Origin: Kutzneria viridogrisea
GTDB taxonomy: Bacteria; Actinomycetota; Actinomycetes; Mycobacteriales; Pseudonocardiaceae
Direction of reading: 5' to 3'
Assembly: GCA_014138725.1 (NCBI GenBank)
Contig: JACJID010000001.1
Coordinates: 1,240,001 to 1,304,000, forward strand
DNA: 64,000 bases
This document shows, piece by piece, positions 30,227 through 38,997 of the stretch (its first letter is position 1; each line of letters opens with the position of its first letter). The notes beneath the pieces are model-generated. The model was not told where the DNA came from, ran no database searches, and saw only the letters and a program-made list of their open reading frames with translations. The position numbers and the translations under genes are program-made.

Positions 30227-32331
30227 TCTAACCCTTTCACCGAGCCTTCCCCGGACAATCGTACCCGCACACGATCCGCATCGCCCATTCGGTGCTGGGA
30301 GAGGAAGAGATCGTACGCCACGCGCAGCATTTGGTGTGCTTTCTCCGCGTCTCCCTGGTGTGCGAGGACGTCGGCCAGATGCTCGGTGTACTCGGCTTCA
30401 GCGAAGACATTTCCGAGCTGCTTCGCCTGTCGTACGGCTGCCGTAAAGTGCTCCGCGGCCTGATCCATGCGGCCGTCCCGGCGAGCGATGTGTCCCAACG
30501 CATCCAAGGTGCTTACCTGGCCGCTCACGTTGCCGTGCGCGCTGTGGAGCGCCAAGGCTCGTTCGCAGCAATCACGGGCAAGAACGAAGTTCTCAAGCTG
30601 TGCGTGCTGCCAGCCCTGCGCGTTAAGGGCGTGCGCCTCGCCGACAGGATTGCTCTCCGCCCTGTACAACTCCATCGCGGAAATGGCGTGCTGCAACGCT
30701 TGTTCGTGCTCACCCCGCAGTGACAGGACCCGTTGCAAATCGTGGTGGGTGTGCGCCTGCCCCATCACGAACCTGGCTTCTTCTTCGAGGCTCAACGCCT
30801 GCGTGAGGCGTCGCTCGGCCTCCTCAAGATCACCCGCGCGGGTGCAGGCGCGTCCGAGTTGACGCAACGACGACGCGCGCAACCGCACGGAGCCGATCGC
30901 CATGGCCGCCTCCAGTCCGAGGCGCGACGACGCCACATTCTCCGCTAGCAGACCGAGCCGGTACTGGTAGGTGTCCAGCCCGTGGGCTATGTGCCACACC
31001 GCCTCGTACCACTTGTGGTTGGCCGCGACCCGGTGCACGACGGCAATCAACGCGTGCTCCGCACCGAACCACGCGACCGCCGCAGGTTCGTCGGTCAGGC
31101 GTAAAGGGTGGCAACCGTCCGGCAGAGCAGGCACTTCGAAAGCGTGCCGGTGCGGATACAGCAGGATGTCAGCGGTCCTGACGGTGTGTGCGTAGAACGC
31201 CACCAGCCGCTGCAGCGCCGACACCGACTCCGCCCAGGGCTGCAGTTCGGCTGCGTGCAGGCGCACCAGGTCATGCATCTGGAACCTGTGGGGAACGTGT
31301 TGGCGAACCAGATTCGCCGCCTCCAGCGAGCGGAGCGTTGCGGCCGCCTCGTGAGGAGGCACCGCCCACAGGCACGCCGCCGCACCGACGCTGATCTCGC
31401 CCAACGGCGCGACGCCGAGCAGTCCGAACGCTCGTCGCAGCCGGTCGTTCAGCGACGCGGACGACCAGGACAGCACCGCCCGCAGGCTCGCGGATTCATC
31501 GTCGGCGTCGAACGCGCTCAGTCTCGTCGTCTCGTCGTCCAGTTCGTCGGCGAGAACCGACATCGGGAATTCGGGGTGCGCCGCAACTCTGGCCGAGGCG
31601 ATCGCCAGCGCGAGCGGTAGCCCACCGCACCTATGCACGATCGCCGACACAGCTTCGGACTCCCTTTCGGCGGCACGGGCCGGCAACAACCGGCTGAGCA
31701 GCGCCGAGGCGTCAGACTCATCCATCGCCTCAAGCCGCACGATGTGGGCTCCCTGGACACGCAACGAGGACAGCCGCATTCTCGTCGTCACCAGCACCGC
31801 GCACGACGGCGTTCCAGGCAACAGCGGCGCTACCTGATCAGTGTCCCTCGCGTTGTCCAGAACGATCATCATTTGCCGGTCCGCCACCGCGCTGCGAAAG
31901 AGCGCGGCCGCAGCGTCCGGATCTGCGGGGACCGCGGCGGGCTCGACTCCGAGCGCAGTGAGGAACCCGCGCAACACCGTGGCAGGCCTGGCTGGAGCGA
32001 CTTGCGGGTCGAAACCCCTGAGGTTGGCGAAGAGTTGTCCGTCCGGGAACCGGTCGGCGTGGTGATGCGCCCAGTGCAGCACCAGCGTCGTCTTGCCGAC
32101 TCCTCCTGCGCCCTCGATGACGACCAGGGGCGGTCGTCTCTCCTCCAACGCAGCCGACAGTTCACCGAGCTCACGCTCACGGGCCACGTGCCAGCGCGGC
32201 ACCATTGGCAGCTGTCTCGGCGTTCTGAGCGGCTGCGCACCGGTCACGTGCAGACCTCCGTGCACGATGCCCGCCTGAATCGCCACGCCGACCTGGTCCG
32301 ACCGAACCAGGTTGCGTATGTCGTCGGACAT
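30223..32331 (-). CDS. NB-ARC/TPR STAND protein (AfsR-like without DNA-binding domain)
   Basis: 702 residues. A short N-terminal segment (VGVAIQAGIVHGGLHVTG) resembles the effector-associated tags on many actinobacterial STAND proteins. NB-ARC follows with P-loop IEGAGGVGKTTLVLHW (about 72-87), MMIVLDNARD (Walker B) and CGGLPLALAIASARV (GLPL motif). TPRs occupy about 480-690 (LRQLGRACTRAGDLEEAERR, HHDLQRVLSLRGEHEQALQH). There is no SARP DNA-binding domain, so it is not a pathway activator of the AfsR type. It overlaps the next gene by 4 bp. A hairpin precedes it, separating it from the HNH-TIR gene. Confidence 0.85.
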   Translation of the reverse strand: MSDDIRNLVRSDQVGVAIQAGIVHGGLHVTGAQPLRTPRQLPMVPRWHVARERELGELSAALEERRPPLVVIEGAGGVGKTTLVLHWAHHHADRFPDGQLFANLRGFDPQVAPARPATVLRGFLTALGVEPAAVPADPDAAAALFRSAVADRQMMIVLDNARDTDQVAPLLPGTPSCAVLVTTRMRLSSLRVQGAHIVRLEAMDESDASALLSRLLPARAAERESEAVSAIVHRCGGLPLALAIASARVAAHPEFPMSVLADELDDETTRLSAFDADDESASLRAVLSWSSASLNDRLRRAFGLLGVAPLGEISVGAAACLWAVPPHEAAATLRSLEAANLVRQHVPHRFQMHDLVRLHAAELQPWAESVSALQRLVAFYAHTVRTADILLYPHRHAFEVPALPDGCHPLRLTDEPAAVAWFGAEHALIAVVHRVAANHKWYEAVWHIAHGLDTYQYRLGLLAENVASSRLGLEAAMAIGSVRLRASSLRQLGRACTRAGDLEEAERRLTQALSLEEEARFVMGQAHTHHDLQRVLSLRGEHEQALQHAISAMELYRAESNPVGEAHALNAQGWQHAQLENFVLARDCCERALALHSAHGNVSGQVSTLDALGHIARRDGRMDQAAEHFTAAVRQAKQLGNVFAEAEYTEHLADVLAHQGDAEKAHQMLRVAYDLFLSQHRMGDADRVRVRLSGEGSVKGLD

Positions 32332-32375
32332 GCTTCTCCAGACAAGTGGCCGTGACCGCGCCTGTCGAACTCCAT

Positions 32376-32399
32376 CGTCGCGCCGGGTCCGGCGCGACG
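32376..32399 (-). terminator. Hairpin between the HNH-TIR gene and the STAND gene
   Basis: 11-bp perfect inverted repeat (32376-32386 with 32389-32399) inside the 94-bp gap. It could end or attenuate the HNH-TIR transcript before the NB-ARC gene. Confidence 0.55.
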
Positions 32400-32425
32400 C
32401 TTCGGCCTTTCAGGTCCTGTTCACC

Positions 32426-33574
32426 TCACATGGCTAGTCGACGTGCCTCCGTGACCACCTCATGGATCTCGCTGGCCATTTTCTGGACACTCGCCTTCAC
32501 TGTGTCCAGCGCCACAACACCAGCCAGCGAGGGGTTGTAGGCGCGGGCCTCCTCCTCGGTTATTCCATGCCAAATCGGCAACACGACCTGGTCGCCAACG
32601 ACACTGCGGTTGAGAGCTCCAGTGATCTCGTACTTTCCCCATCCCGATTCAAAGAAGGCACGAGACAGGATGACTATGCTGAAAGCGCTACGGTTGATAG
32701 CCTCGGCGAGTTTGAAAGCCAAGTTATCGCCGACTCTCAGCACGAACTTGTCAAACCATGTGCGCAGCCCCAGATCGCGCAACGCCCCCGCAAGTGACGC
32801 GGCCACGTCGCCGTCTTCATGAGCGTAGGAGATAAATACGTCCCATTCCTTCTCCACGAGATTGCCATCGAGGTGGTTCTCCGCCGCCACCGAGGGAATG
32901 AGGGATCGCAATGGATTTCCGGCTCCACCTACGCTCCCCGCCGGCAGCACGTCAAGGTTCGGGAGCGACTCGACGACCGATCGGTCGTCCAGCAGCAGGC
33001 GCGCGAGGTAAGGCAGGCGTGGATCGTGTGGCAGCTCTTCAACCAGCTTCCACGTCTCGAACAGGTCGCCAGGATCGAGCCTGGTCGGCAGAGGCCGTTG
33101 CGGGTTGCGTACGGAAACTTCGGGGTCGGTGGCGAACCAGATCCGGTTCAGCTGCACGGGCTCCGCGCCTTCGTTCGCGACCTTGAGGAAGTAGTACGCG
33201 CGGCCACCGTAATCGAAGAACGCGATGTGAGTCAGGAATGTGACAACGGCACCCGTCCCGTCAGAGCCCGTCTGGACGATCATTTTCTCGTGCCTAGCTT
33301 TGAGGTCACTCAGTAGCTCAGCGGTGAAACTGCTCCTGTTCCCGCCGATCGTCTTGAGGTCTTCTCTGCACAGCAGTATGCGGTTCTCGTGGCTTTCGAA
33401 GTAATCCAGTGGTACGACAAGGCCATCTTCTCCGCTCGCGAGCCGCGGGCGGATCGAGTATTCATGACCGGCGTCGGGATGCCCTGGCACTTGTAGCACC
33501 TTGCGTCTGCAGACCGCACATCTACCGCCAGCGCGCCGCCACAGCTCGACGCGGTCGACCTCCCTCGCCGTCAT
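32426..33574 (-). CDS. HNH-like / TIR fusion protein
   Basis: 382 residues in three parts. Residues 10-80 look like an HNH/zinc module: C19-x2-C22, H37-E38, then SHENRILLCRED with N64 and C69; the last zinc ligand of a classical HNH is changed. Residues 97-205 are beta-rich and unclassified (VTFLTHIAFFDYGGRAYYFL). Residues 241-375 are a TIR domain: EWDVFISYAHEDGDVAASLA, RTWFDKFVLRVGDNL, FSIVILSRAFFES and W312-x3-E316, which matches the catalytic Glu position of NAD-cleaving TIRs. It heads the minus-strand immune-type locus. A plausible role is an effector that degrades NAD+ and/or DNA. The combination is unusual and the activity is inferred only from motifs. Confidence 0.78.
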   Translation of the reverse strand: MTAREVDRVELWRRAGGRCAVCRRKVLQVPGHPDAGHEYSIRPRLASGEDGLVVPLDYFESHENRILLCREDLKTIGGNRSSFTAELLSDLKARHEKMIVQTGSDGTGAVVTFLTHIAFFDYGGRAYYFLKVANEGAEPVQLNRIWFATDPEVSVRNPQRPLPTRLDPGDLFETWKLVEELPHDPRLPYLARLLLDDRSVVESLPNLDVLPAGSVGGAGNPLRSLIPSVAAENHLDGNLVEKEWDVFISYAHEDGDVAASLAGALRDLGLRTWFDKFVLRVGDNLAFKLAEAINRSAFSIVILSRAFFESGWGKYEITGALNRSVVGDQVVLPIWHGITEEEARAYNPSLAGVVALDTVKASVQKMASEIHEVVTEARRLAM

Positions 33575-33628
33575 ACCGCACTACGTCGACCATCGGCAAA
33601 GTTCCGTTACACCATCCACCGAAGCGCG

Positions 33629-33865
33629 ATGACAACTTTGGACAGTGGCGCGTCCGTGACCGAGCATTCATGGTCACCCAACGGCATCTGGCTCGCAACG
33701 GTCTCGGACGACAGCATGCTGCGGATTCACCAGTTGCCCGAGGCGCGGTGCCTCGCCGAGCTCCGACTGGACAGCGACCTGGTTGACTGTGCTTGGCTGG
33801 ACAACGACCGCTTGGTCGTCGTCGGCGGGCAGGCCGTCTACTGGTTTCGATGGCTACCGTCTTGA
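33629..33865 (+). pseudogene. WD40 repeat remnant
   Basis: 78-residue frame with two recognisable WD40-like blades (HSWSPNGIWLATVSDDSMLR and CAWLDNDRLVVVGGQAVYWF), the typical last blades of an NB-ARC-WD40 or kinase-WD40 protein. Nothing upstream encodes the rest of a propeller. It is divergent from the HNH-TIR gene with only 54 bp between. It is probably the tail of a deleted gene, or a very small stand-alone protein. Confidence 0.6.
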
Positions 33866-34657
33866 CCGCTCGTCTGCGACAAAATTCGCGGGGCCCGCGT
33901 CGCAGCCAACCAGTTTGAGGCCCGCCGTCGATAGGCGGTGGGAGCTGGGGAGCACGGCGGGGAGCAGATGGGGAGCAAACATGTGCGTTGAACGGTCCCC
34001 AACTGCGCACAACGACTCTGAACGGATCCGCGCCGACCTGCGGAAGTGCGTTTCCGCAGGTCGGCGCACTACGTCGTCCTTGGTTCACACCGAAGAGGTC
34101 ACAGGTTCGGTGGCGTTGCTGTTTGCGCTGGTCACACTGCTGGTGGCGATCATGGCTGGATTCGCGCGGTGCCGGGGGAGTGGGCGGTGGTGGTGGCGGG
34201 CTTGCTTCGTCGACGGCTCGTTAGGGGCTGCAGGGTGTTCCGATGTCGCGCAGTCCTGGGTTCGCCGGAGGTGGGGGTGGGGCGTCCTGTGTGGATCAGG
34301 TCGCTGGTGATGGTTGTCTTCAGCAGGCGTGGTGATGCGGCAGGAGACCGGTGCGGGTGTCTGTGTCCCGGTAATGGCGTGAACGTCGCCGTGTGGTCCT
34401 GTGGGTCCTGGTTTCGACGTCAACGGTTGTGTGGTGACCGGAACCGGTGCGTGGTCCTGGCCGGTTGAGGTCGGTCGATGGTGTTTGGCGTCGGTTGGGG
34501 AGTTCACCCGGTCGGGATGGGGGTCCGCGCGGCAATAACGGTGTTGTGGATCTTGGCTGGAGGAGGTCGCTCCTGTTTCGCTCCAGCCTCGGGCTTGTTG
34601 ATCTCCGTTGCGACCACAGTGGACGGTCGCCGCAAGATCATCGCCGGGTACGACAAA
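33866..34657. other. Non-coding stretch between the WD40 remnant and the tRNA terminator
   Basis: About 790 bp without a gene I can support. It holds three GGGGAGCA-type repeats (33946-33979), a perfect hairpin (34030-34067), and a minus-strand open frame (34085-34507) rich in Pro, His and Thr that shows no domain and looks spurious. Confidence 0.5.
34030..34067. repeat. Perfect 16-bp inverted repeat
   Basis: Arms 34030-34045 and 34052-34067 (GCGCCGACCTGCGGAA and its complement) with a 6-nt loop. It is not next to a gene end, and could be a stand-alone palindromic repeat or a relic of a mobile element end. Confidence 0.7.
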
Positions 34658-34697
34658 GGCCCGCCGACCTGGGCTGATGCCCAGAGCCGACGGGCCC
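34658..34697 (-). terminator. Terminator of the tRNA-Pro gene
   Basis: GC-rich imperfect stem-loop on the minus strand just beyond the 3' end of the tRNA, followed by CTTTGTC, a short U-rich tail. Confidence 0.65.
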
Positions 34698-34708
34698 CGT
34701 CTCGACCG

Positions 34709-34782
<74 letters not shown>

Positions 34783-34884
34783 GTCGTTCTCGCACTCGCT
34801 GTTCTCTGAGTGCTCGCATAGCTTAGCGCATGCCGGAGGGTGCTCGTGACAGGGGGGTACCTCTAGTTGATCACCGAGGTCAGC

Positions 34885-34919
34885 GGGGGTTTGGGGGTGG
34901 TTTTGGGGGTTGGTGGGGG
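34885..34919 (+). other. G-quadruplex-type sequence
   Basis: Four runs of five G with loops of 3, 7 and 5 nt (34885-34889, 34893-34897, 34905-34909, 34915-34919), fitting the canonical G4 pattern. It lies about 100 bp upstream of the tRNA-Pro gene and 145 bp upstream of the hydroxylase gene. Confidence 0.6.
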
Positions 34920-35063
34920 CGTGGGTGTGGCGCGGCACACTTTTCTGGGGATCAAACTGGGTTTGGTCACAGAGATGGGGCGACACGACTACGCGCGGTT
35001 GACCCCGAGTGAGCGGCTCCCTAGCGTGACGGCGGTCACAGCCCCTGGAGAAACGGGAGTCAG

Positions 35064-37292
35064 ATGGCCAGCCCACCCCAGAGCGAGCCGACCAGGATCG
35101 GTCGTCGCGGGTTCCTGACGTTCCTGGTGGCGGCACCGGTGTTGACGGTGGCCGCGGACCTGGCGACCGAGGCGGTGGCTCCGGGTACGGCGAACGCGGT
35201 GGTGCCGACGTTGCCGGCCCCGGCCGACCTGACCGATCTGGGCGACATCCTGATCCTGGCGGGCACGCCGACGGCGAACATGCTGGTGCTCCAGGTGGAG
35301 CGGGACAACAGGGTGCACCTCCAACTGCCGAGGGCGGAGGTGGGGCAGGGGCTGACCACGGCCACGGCGATGCTGGTGGCCGAGGAACTGGACGTGCCGC
35401 TGGACCAGGTGGTGGTGACCCTGAGCGACGCGCGCACGGAGTTGCTGTTCAACCAGCTCACGGGCGGCTCCAACTCGATCCGGTCCCTGTACACGCCGGT
35501 GCGCACGGCGGCGGCGACGGCGCGGGCACGCGTGGTGGCGGCGGCCAGCGAGCGGTTCGGGGTGCCGGCGGCGAAGCTGGTGACCAGGGGCGGTGCGGTG
35601 CACACGGCGGACGGGCGCAGCGCGGGCTACGGGGAGCTGACGGCGGCCGCGGCGCGGTCGACGCTGGCGATCGGCGAGGTGCGGTTGAAGCCGGAGGCCC
35701 AGCACAACGTGGTGGGCACCCCGACGTCCAGGGTGGACGCCCGCGCGATGGTGACGGGCCAGCAGCGCTACACCCTGGATCTGGACGTGCCGGGTGCGAT
35801 GCCGACGATGGTCCGCAGGCCGCCGACGATCAACGGCACGGTGCGGGCGATCACCAACGAGGCGGCGGTGCGCGCGATGCCGGGGGTGCTGGCGCTGGCG
35901 GTGGTGCCGACCGGCGTGGCGGTCACGGCGGAGACGTTCGGGCAGGCGCTGGACGCGAAGAACGCGTTGCAGGTGACCTGGAACGGCGGCACGGTCGACA
36001 ACCTGTCCGATGTGGACATCCGCAAACAGTTGCACGCCGCGGCGCTGCCCTTCGTGGTGCCGCCGCTGCTGACCCAGTACGTGGACGCGGAGTTCGACTT
36101 CGCCTTCGTCAGCCACGCGCCGATGGAGACCAACTCGGCGATCGCCGACGTGCGCGGGGACAGTGCGGAGATCTGGGCCGGGTTGAAGTCGCCGATCGTG
36201 GCCAAGCAGACCATCGCGCAGGCGATCGGCCTGCCGGTGGACAAGGTCACGGTGCACGTGGTGCAGGGCGGCGGGTCCTTCGGGCGCAGGCTGTTCTTCG
36301 ACGCGGCACTGGAGGCGGCGCAGATCTCCAAGGCCATGAAGCGGCCGGTGAAGCTGATGTGGAGCCGCATCGACGACATGCGGCACGGCAGGGCGCGCGC
36401 GGCCAGCCACCACAAGATCAGGGCGACCTTCGCGCTGGGCCAGGTGCTCACCTTCGAACACCGGGTGGCCAGCGTGGAGACCGACTTCCGGCACGGGCTC
36501 GGTGAGATCCTCACCGCGACGGCGGCGCACCTGCCGGTGGCGGGCAACCTGAGCTTCGCGCAGACCGTTTTCCTGACCACGGTCAAGTCCCCGTACAACT
36601 TCGGGGTCACCACGCAGCTGCTCAACGAGGTACCGCTGCAGATGCACACCGGCAGCTTCCGCTCGGTGTACTCGGCGAACACCCGGGGCGCCGAGGAGAT
36701 GGTCGTGGACCTGCTCGCGGCGAAGCTGGGCAAGGACCCGGTGGCCTTCCGCCGCGAGTTCCTCAAGACCGACCGGCAGCGCGCGGTGCTGGACAAGGTC
36801 GCCTCGGCGGGCAACTGGGGCAGGGCCATGCCCAAGGGCTTCGCGCAGGGCGTGGCCGTGCACGACGAGTACAAGTCCTGCACGGCCTGCCTGGTGGAGA
36901 TCGACGCGCGCGATCCCAAGGCGCCCAGGGTGGTCAAGGCGGTGATCGCCGCGGACGTGGGGCGGCCGATCAACCCGCGCGGGCTCCAGGCCCAGCTGCT
37001 GGGCGGCCTGACCGACGCGATCTCCACGACCCTGCGCGCGGGCCTGCACATCGACAAGGGCCTGCCGCTGGAGGGCAGCTACTCGCAGTTCCACTACGCC
37101 AGGCAGAAGGACACCCCGACCGACGTGCAGATCTTCGTGATGCCCGCGAACGGGGAGCCCGGCGGCGCCGGTGAGCTCGGGCTGCCCGCGGCGGTCGGCG
37201 CGATCGCCAACGCCTACACCTGCGCGACCGGCACCAGGCCGACCAGCTTCCCGATCAACTTCCCGGTCGACTTCGACCCGTTCCCCCGCTGA
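35064..37292 (+). CDS. Molybdenum hydroxylase large subunit (isoquinoline 1-oxidoreductase beta type)
   Basis: 742-residue molybdopterin-binding subunit of the xanthine-oxidase family, IorB/aldehyde-dehydrogenase type, which hydroxylates N-heterocycles or oxidises aldehydes with water. A twin-arginine signal (RIGRRGFLTFLVAAPVLTVA, about 11-30) indicates export with the folded cofactor. Cofactor-region motifs are LPRAEVGQGLTTATAMLVAE, QLTGGSNSIRSLYT, VVQGGGSFGRRLFFDAALEA and GGAGELGLPAAVGAIANAY; Glu in GAGELG is the catalytic base. It is followed after 8 bp by its iron-sulfur subunit. No XdhC-type maturase is present nearby. Confidence 0.9.
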   Translation: MASPPQSEPTRIGRRGFLTFLVAAPVLTVAADLATEAVAPGTANAVVPTLPAPADLTDLGDILILAGTPTANMLVLQVERDNRVHLQLPRAEVGQGLTTATAMLVAEELDVPLDQVVVTLSDARTELLFNQLTGGSNSIRSLYTPVRTAAATARARVVAAASERFGVPAAKLVTRGGAVHTADGRSAGYGELTAAAARSTLAIGEVRLKPEAQHNVVGTPTSRVDARAMVTGQQRYTLDLDVPGAMPTMVRRPPTINGTVRAITNEAAVRAMPGVLALAVVPTGVAVTAETFGQALDAKNALQVTWNGGTVDNLSDVDIRKQLHAAALPFVVPPLLTQYVDAEFDFAFVSHAPMETNSAIADVRGDSAEIWAGLKSPIVAKQTIAQAIGLPVDKVTVHVVQGGGSFGRRLFFDAALEAAQISKAMKRPVKLMWSRIDDMRHGRARAASHHKIRATFALGQVLTFEHRVASVETDFRHGLGEILTATAAHLPVAGNLSFAQTVFLTTVKSPYNFGVTTQLLNEVPLQMHTGSFRSVYSANTRGAEEMVVDLLAAKLGKDPVAFRREFLKTDRQRAVLDKVASAGNWGRAMPKGFAQGVAVHDEYKSCTACLVEIDARDPKAPRVVKAVIAADVGRPINPRGLQAQLLGGLTDAISTTLRAGLHIDKGLPLEGSYSQFHYARQKDTPTDVQIFVMPANGEPGGAGELGLPAAVGAIANAYTCATGTRPTSFPINFPVDFDPFPR

Positions 37293-37300
37293 GGAGTGCC

Positions 37301-37756
37301 GTGCCGAACTACACCTTCTCCGTCAACGGCAAGACGGTGACCGTGGACGCGCCCGCCGATCTGCCGTTGCTGTGGGCGCTGCGGGACAAGCTGGGCGTCA
37401 AGGGCCCCAAGTACGGCTGTGGCATCGACGTCTGCAAGGCGTGCACCAGCCACCTGGACGGGGAGAAGATCAACCCCTGCGTGGTGCCGGTATCCGAGGC
37501 CGAGGGCCGCGAGGTCACGACGATCGAGGGCCTTGCCCAGGGCGACAAGCTGCACCCGGTGCAGGAGGCGTGGCTGGAGCAGGACGTGGCCCAGTGCGGC
37601 TACTGCCAGCCGGGCCAGATCATGGCGGCGGTGGCCCTGCTGAAGAAGACGAGGAACCCGACCGACGCCGAGATCGACGAGATCGAGAACGTGTGCCGGT
37701 GCGGGACCTACTTCCGGATCAGGGAGGCGATTCGCAGCGCGGCCGCGAAGATGTAG
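37301..37756 (+). CDS. (2Fe-2S) small subunit of the molybdenum hydroxylase (IorA type)
   Basis: 151 residues with a plant-type [2Fe-2S] cluster (C40, C45, C48 and C60, in KYGCGIDVCKACTSHLDG) and a second all-helical cluster site (QCGYCQPGQIM and CRCGTYFRI). It passes electrons from the molybdenum site, probably to an external cytochrome acceptor as in other IorA/IorB enzymes that lack a flavin subunit. It has no signal peptide and is presumably exported with the Tat-tagged large subunit. Confidence 0.93.
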   Translation: MPNYTFSVNGKTVTVDAPADLPLLWALRDKLGVKGPKYGCGIDVCKACTSHLDGEKINPCVVPVSEAEGREVTTIEGLAQGDKLHPVQEAWLEQDVAQCGYCQPGQIMAAVALLKKTRNPTDAEIDEIENVCRCGTYFRIREAIRSAAAKM

Positions 37757-37794
37757 ATTGCTGCGTCCGGGGCCTGGACAAGGAGGTCGGCGTC

Positions 37795-38997
37795 ATGCAC
37801 TTCGTTCACCCGGACCCAGTGGTGGCCGACCTGGCCGCGCGGGTCGAGCCGCAGCTGCCCGAACTGGTGAAGTCGACCTTCGAGCAGATCGTCGAGGAGA
37901 TGGCGGTCTACGGCCGCGCCGAGTTCGTCTCGCACGAGGAGCTGCGCGCCTCGGTCACGGCCAACCTGCACTCCGCGATGCGCACGCTCAAGGGCGAGGG
38001 CTCGCCCGACCTGTCCCAGGCCGCGGCCACCGGGCGGGCCCGCGCGCTCAAGGGCGCTCCGCTGCCGGAGTTGTTGCGCGCCTACCGGATCGGGCTGACC
38101 GAGGTGTGGTACCGGTTCGTGGACCTGGCCGTGGACCGGGACGCGCTGGTGGCCGCGACCACCGCGATCTGGGCGCTGATCGACGACTACGCGGAGGTGC
38201 TCACCACCTCGTACCGGGACACCACCGCCGAGGTCCTGCTCGCCCAGCAGACCCGGCGCTCGGCGCTGGTGGAGGCGCTGTTCGCCGGGGGAGCGGCGAT
38301 CGAGGGCACGCTGTGGGACATCGCCAGGGTGCTGGAGCTGTCCCTGGACGGCACCTACGTGGTGGTGGCGGCGGAGACCCCGGGCCTGGGGCGGGAAGCC
38401 TTACCCCAGGCCGAGTCCCGGCTGCGCGAGCACCACCACGCCTCGGCCTGGCGGCTCACCCCAGACCTCCAGGTCGGCGTGGTGTCCCTGCGCGGGCCGC
38501 AGGCGGCGAGCACGATCGTGGGGCTGTTGCGGGAGAACGTGATCGGACGGGTCGGCGTCAGCCCGGTCTACTCTGGACTGGGCAACACCGCGCGCGCCCT
38601 GCACCTGGCGCGGGTCGCGCTGTCCAGCATGAGCCCGGGCAGCACGGGCATGGTGCAGTTCAACGAGTCCCCGCTCGCGGGACTGGTGGCCAGCGCGCCG
38701 GAGGCCTCGGTGCAACTGGCGCACGACGTGCTGCGGCCGATCCTCCAGTTGCCGGGGGAGGAGCGCAACGTGCTGCTGCTGACCCTGCGCGCCTGGTTCG
38801 AGTGCCAGGGCTCCACCCGGCTCACTGGTGAGCGGATGTTCTGTCACCCCAACACGATCCGGCACCGCCTCAAGCGGATCACCGACGAGTTGGGGCGTTC
38901 GCTGACCGATCCGGCCGACATCGCCGAGCTGGGCACGGCGCTGCGGGCGCTGTCGCTGTTCGGGGACAGCACCCGCAGTCCCGCCCCGCTCAGGTGA
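37795..38997 (+). CDS. PucR/CdaR-family transcriptional regulator
   Basis: 400 residues. A helical sensor-like N-terminus (VSHEELRASVTANLHSAMRT) and a GGDEF-like middle region are followed by a C-terminal PucR helix-turn-helix (HPNTIRHRLKRITDELGRSL). ATG at 37795 has GGAGG at proper spacing. The gene starts 38 bp after the hydroxylase small subunit and probably controls that operon. Its 3' end overlaps the convergent glucanase stop by 8 bp. Confidence 0.85.
   Translation: MHFVHPDPVVADLAARVEPQLPELVKSTFEQIVEEMAVYGRAEFVSHEELRASVTANLHSAMRTLKGEGSPDLSQAAATGRARALKGAPLPELLRAYRIGLTEVWYRFVDLAVDRDALVAATTAIWALIDDYAEVLTTSYRDTTAEVLLAQQTRRSALVEALFAGGAAIEGTLWDIARVLELSLDGTYVVVAAETPGLGREALPQAESRLREHHHASAWRLTPDLQVGVVSLRGPQAASTIVGLLRENVIGRVGVSPVYSGLGNTARALHLARVALSSMSPGSTGMVQFNESPLAGLVASAPEASVQLAHDVLRPILQLPGEERNVLLLTLRAWFECQGSTRLTGERMFCHPNTIRHRLKRITDELGRSLTDPADIAELGTALRALSLFGDSTRSPAPLR

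Noticed and set aside
30223-32331. SARP/AfsR pathway activator for the metabolite cluster
   Set aside because: It has NB-ARC and TPR but no N-terminal OmpR-type DNA-binding and BTAD domains, and it is coupled to the STAND-SEFIR genes.
34085-34507. 140-residue minus-strand open frame rich in Pro, His and Thr
   Set aside because: No domain, biased composition typical of antisense GC-rich DNA, and no ribosome-binding site; it overlaps other equally unconvincing frames.
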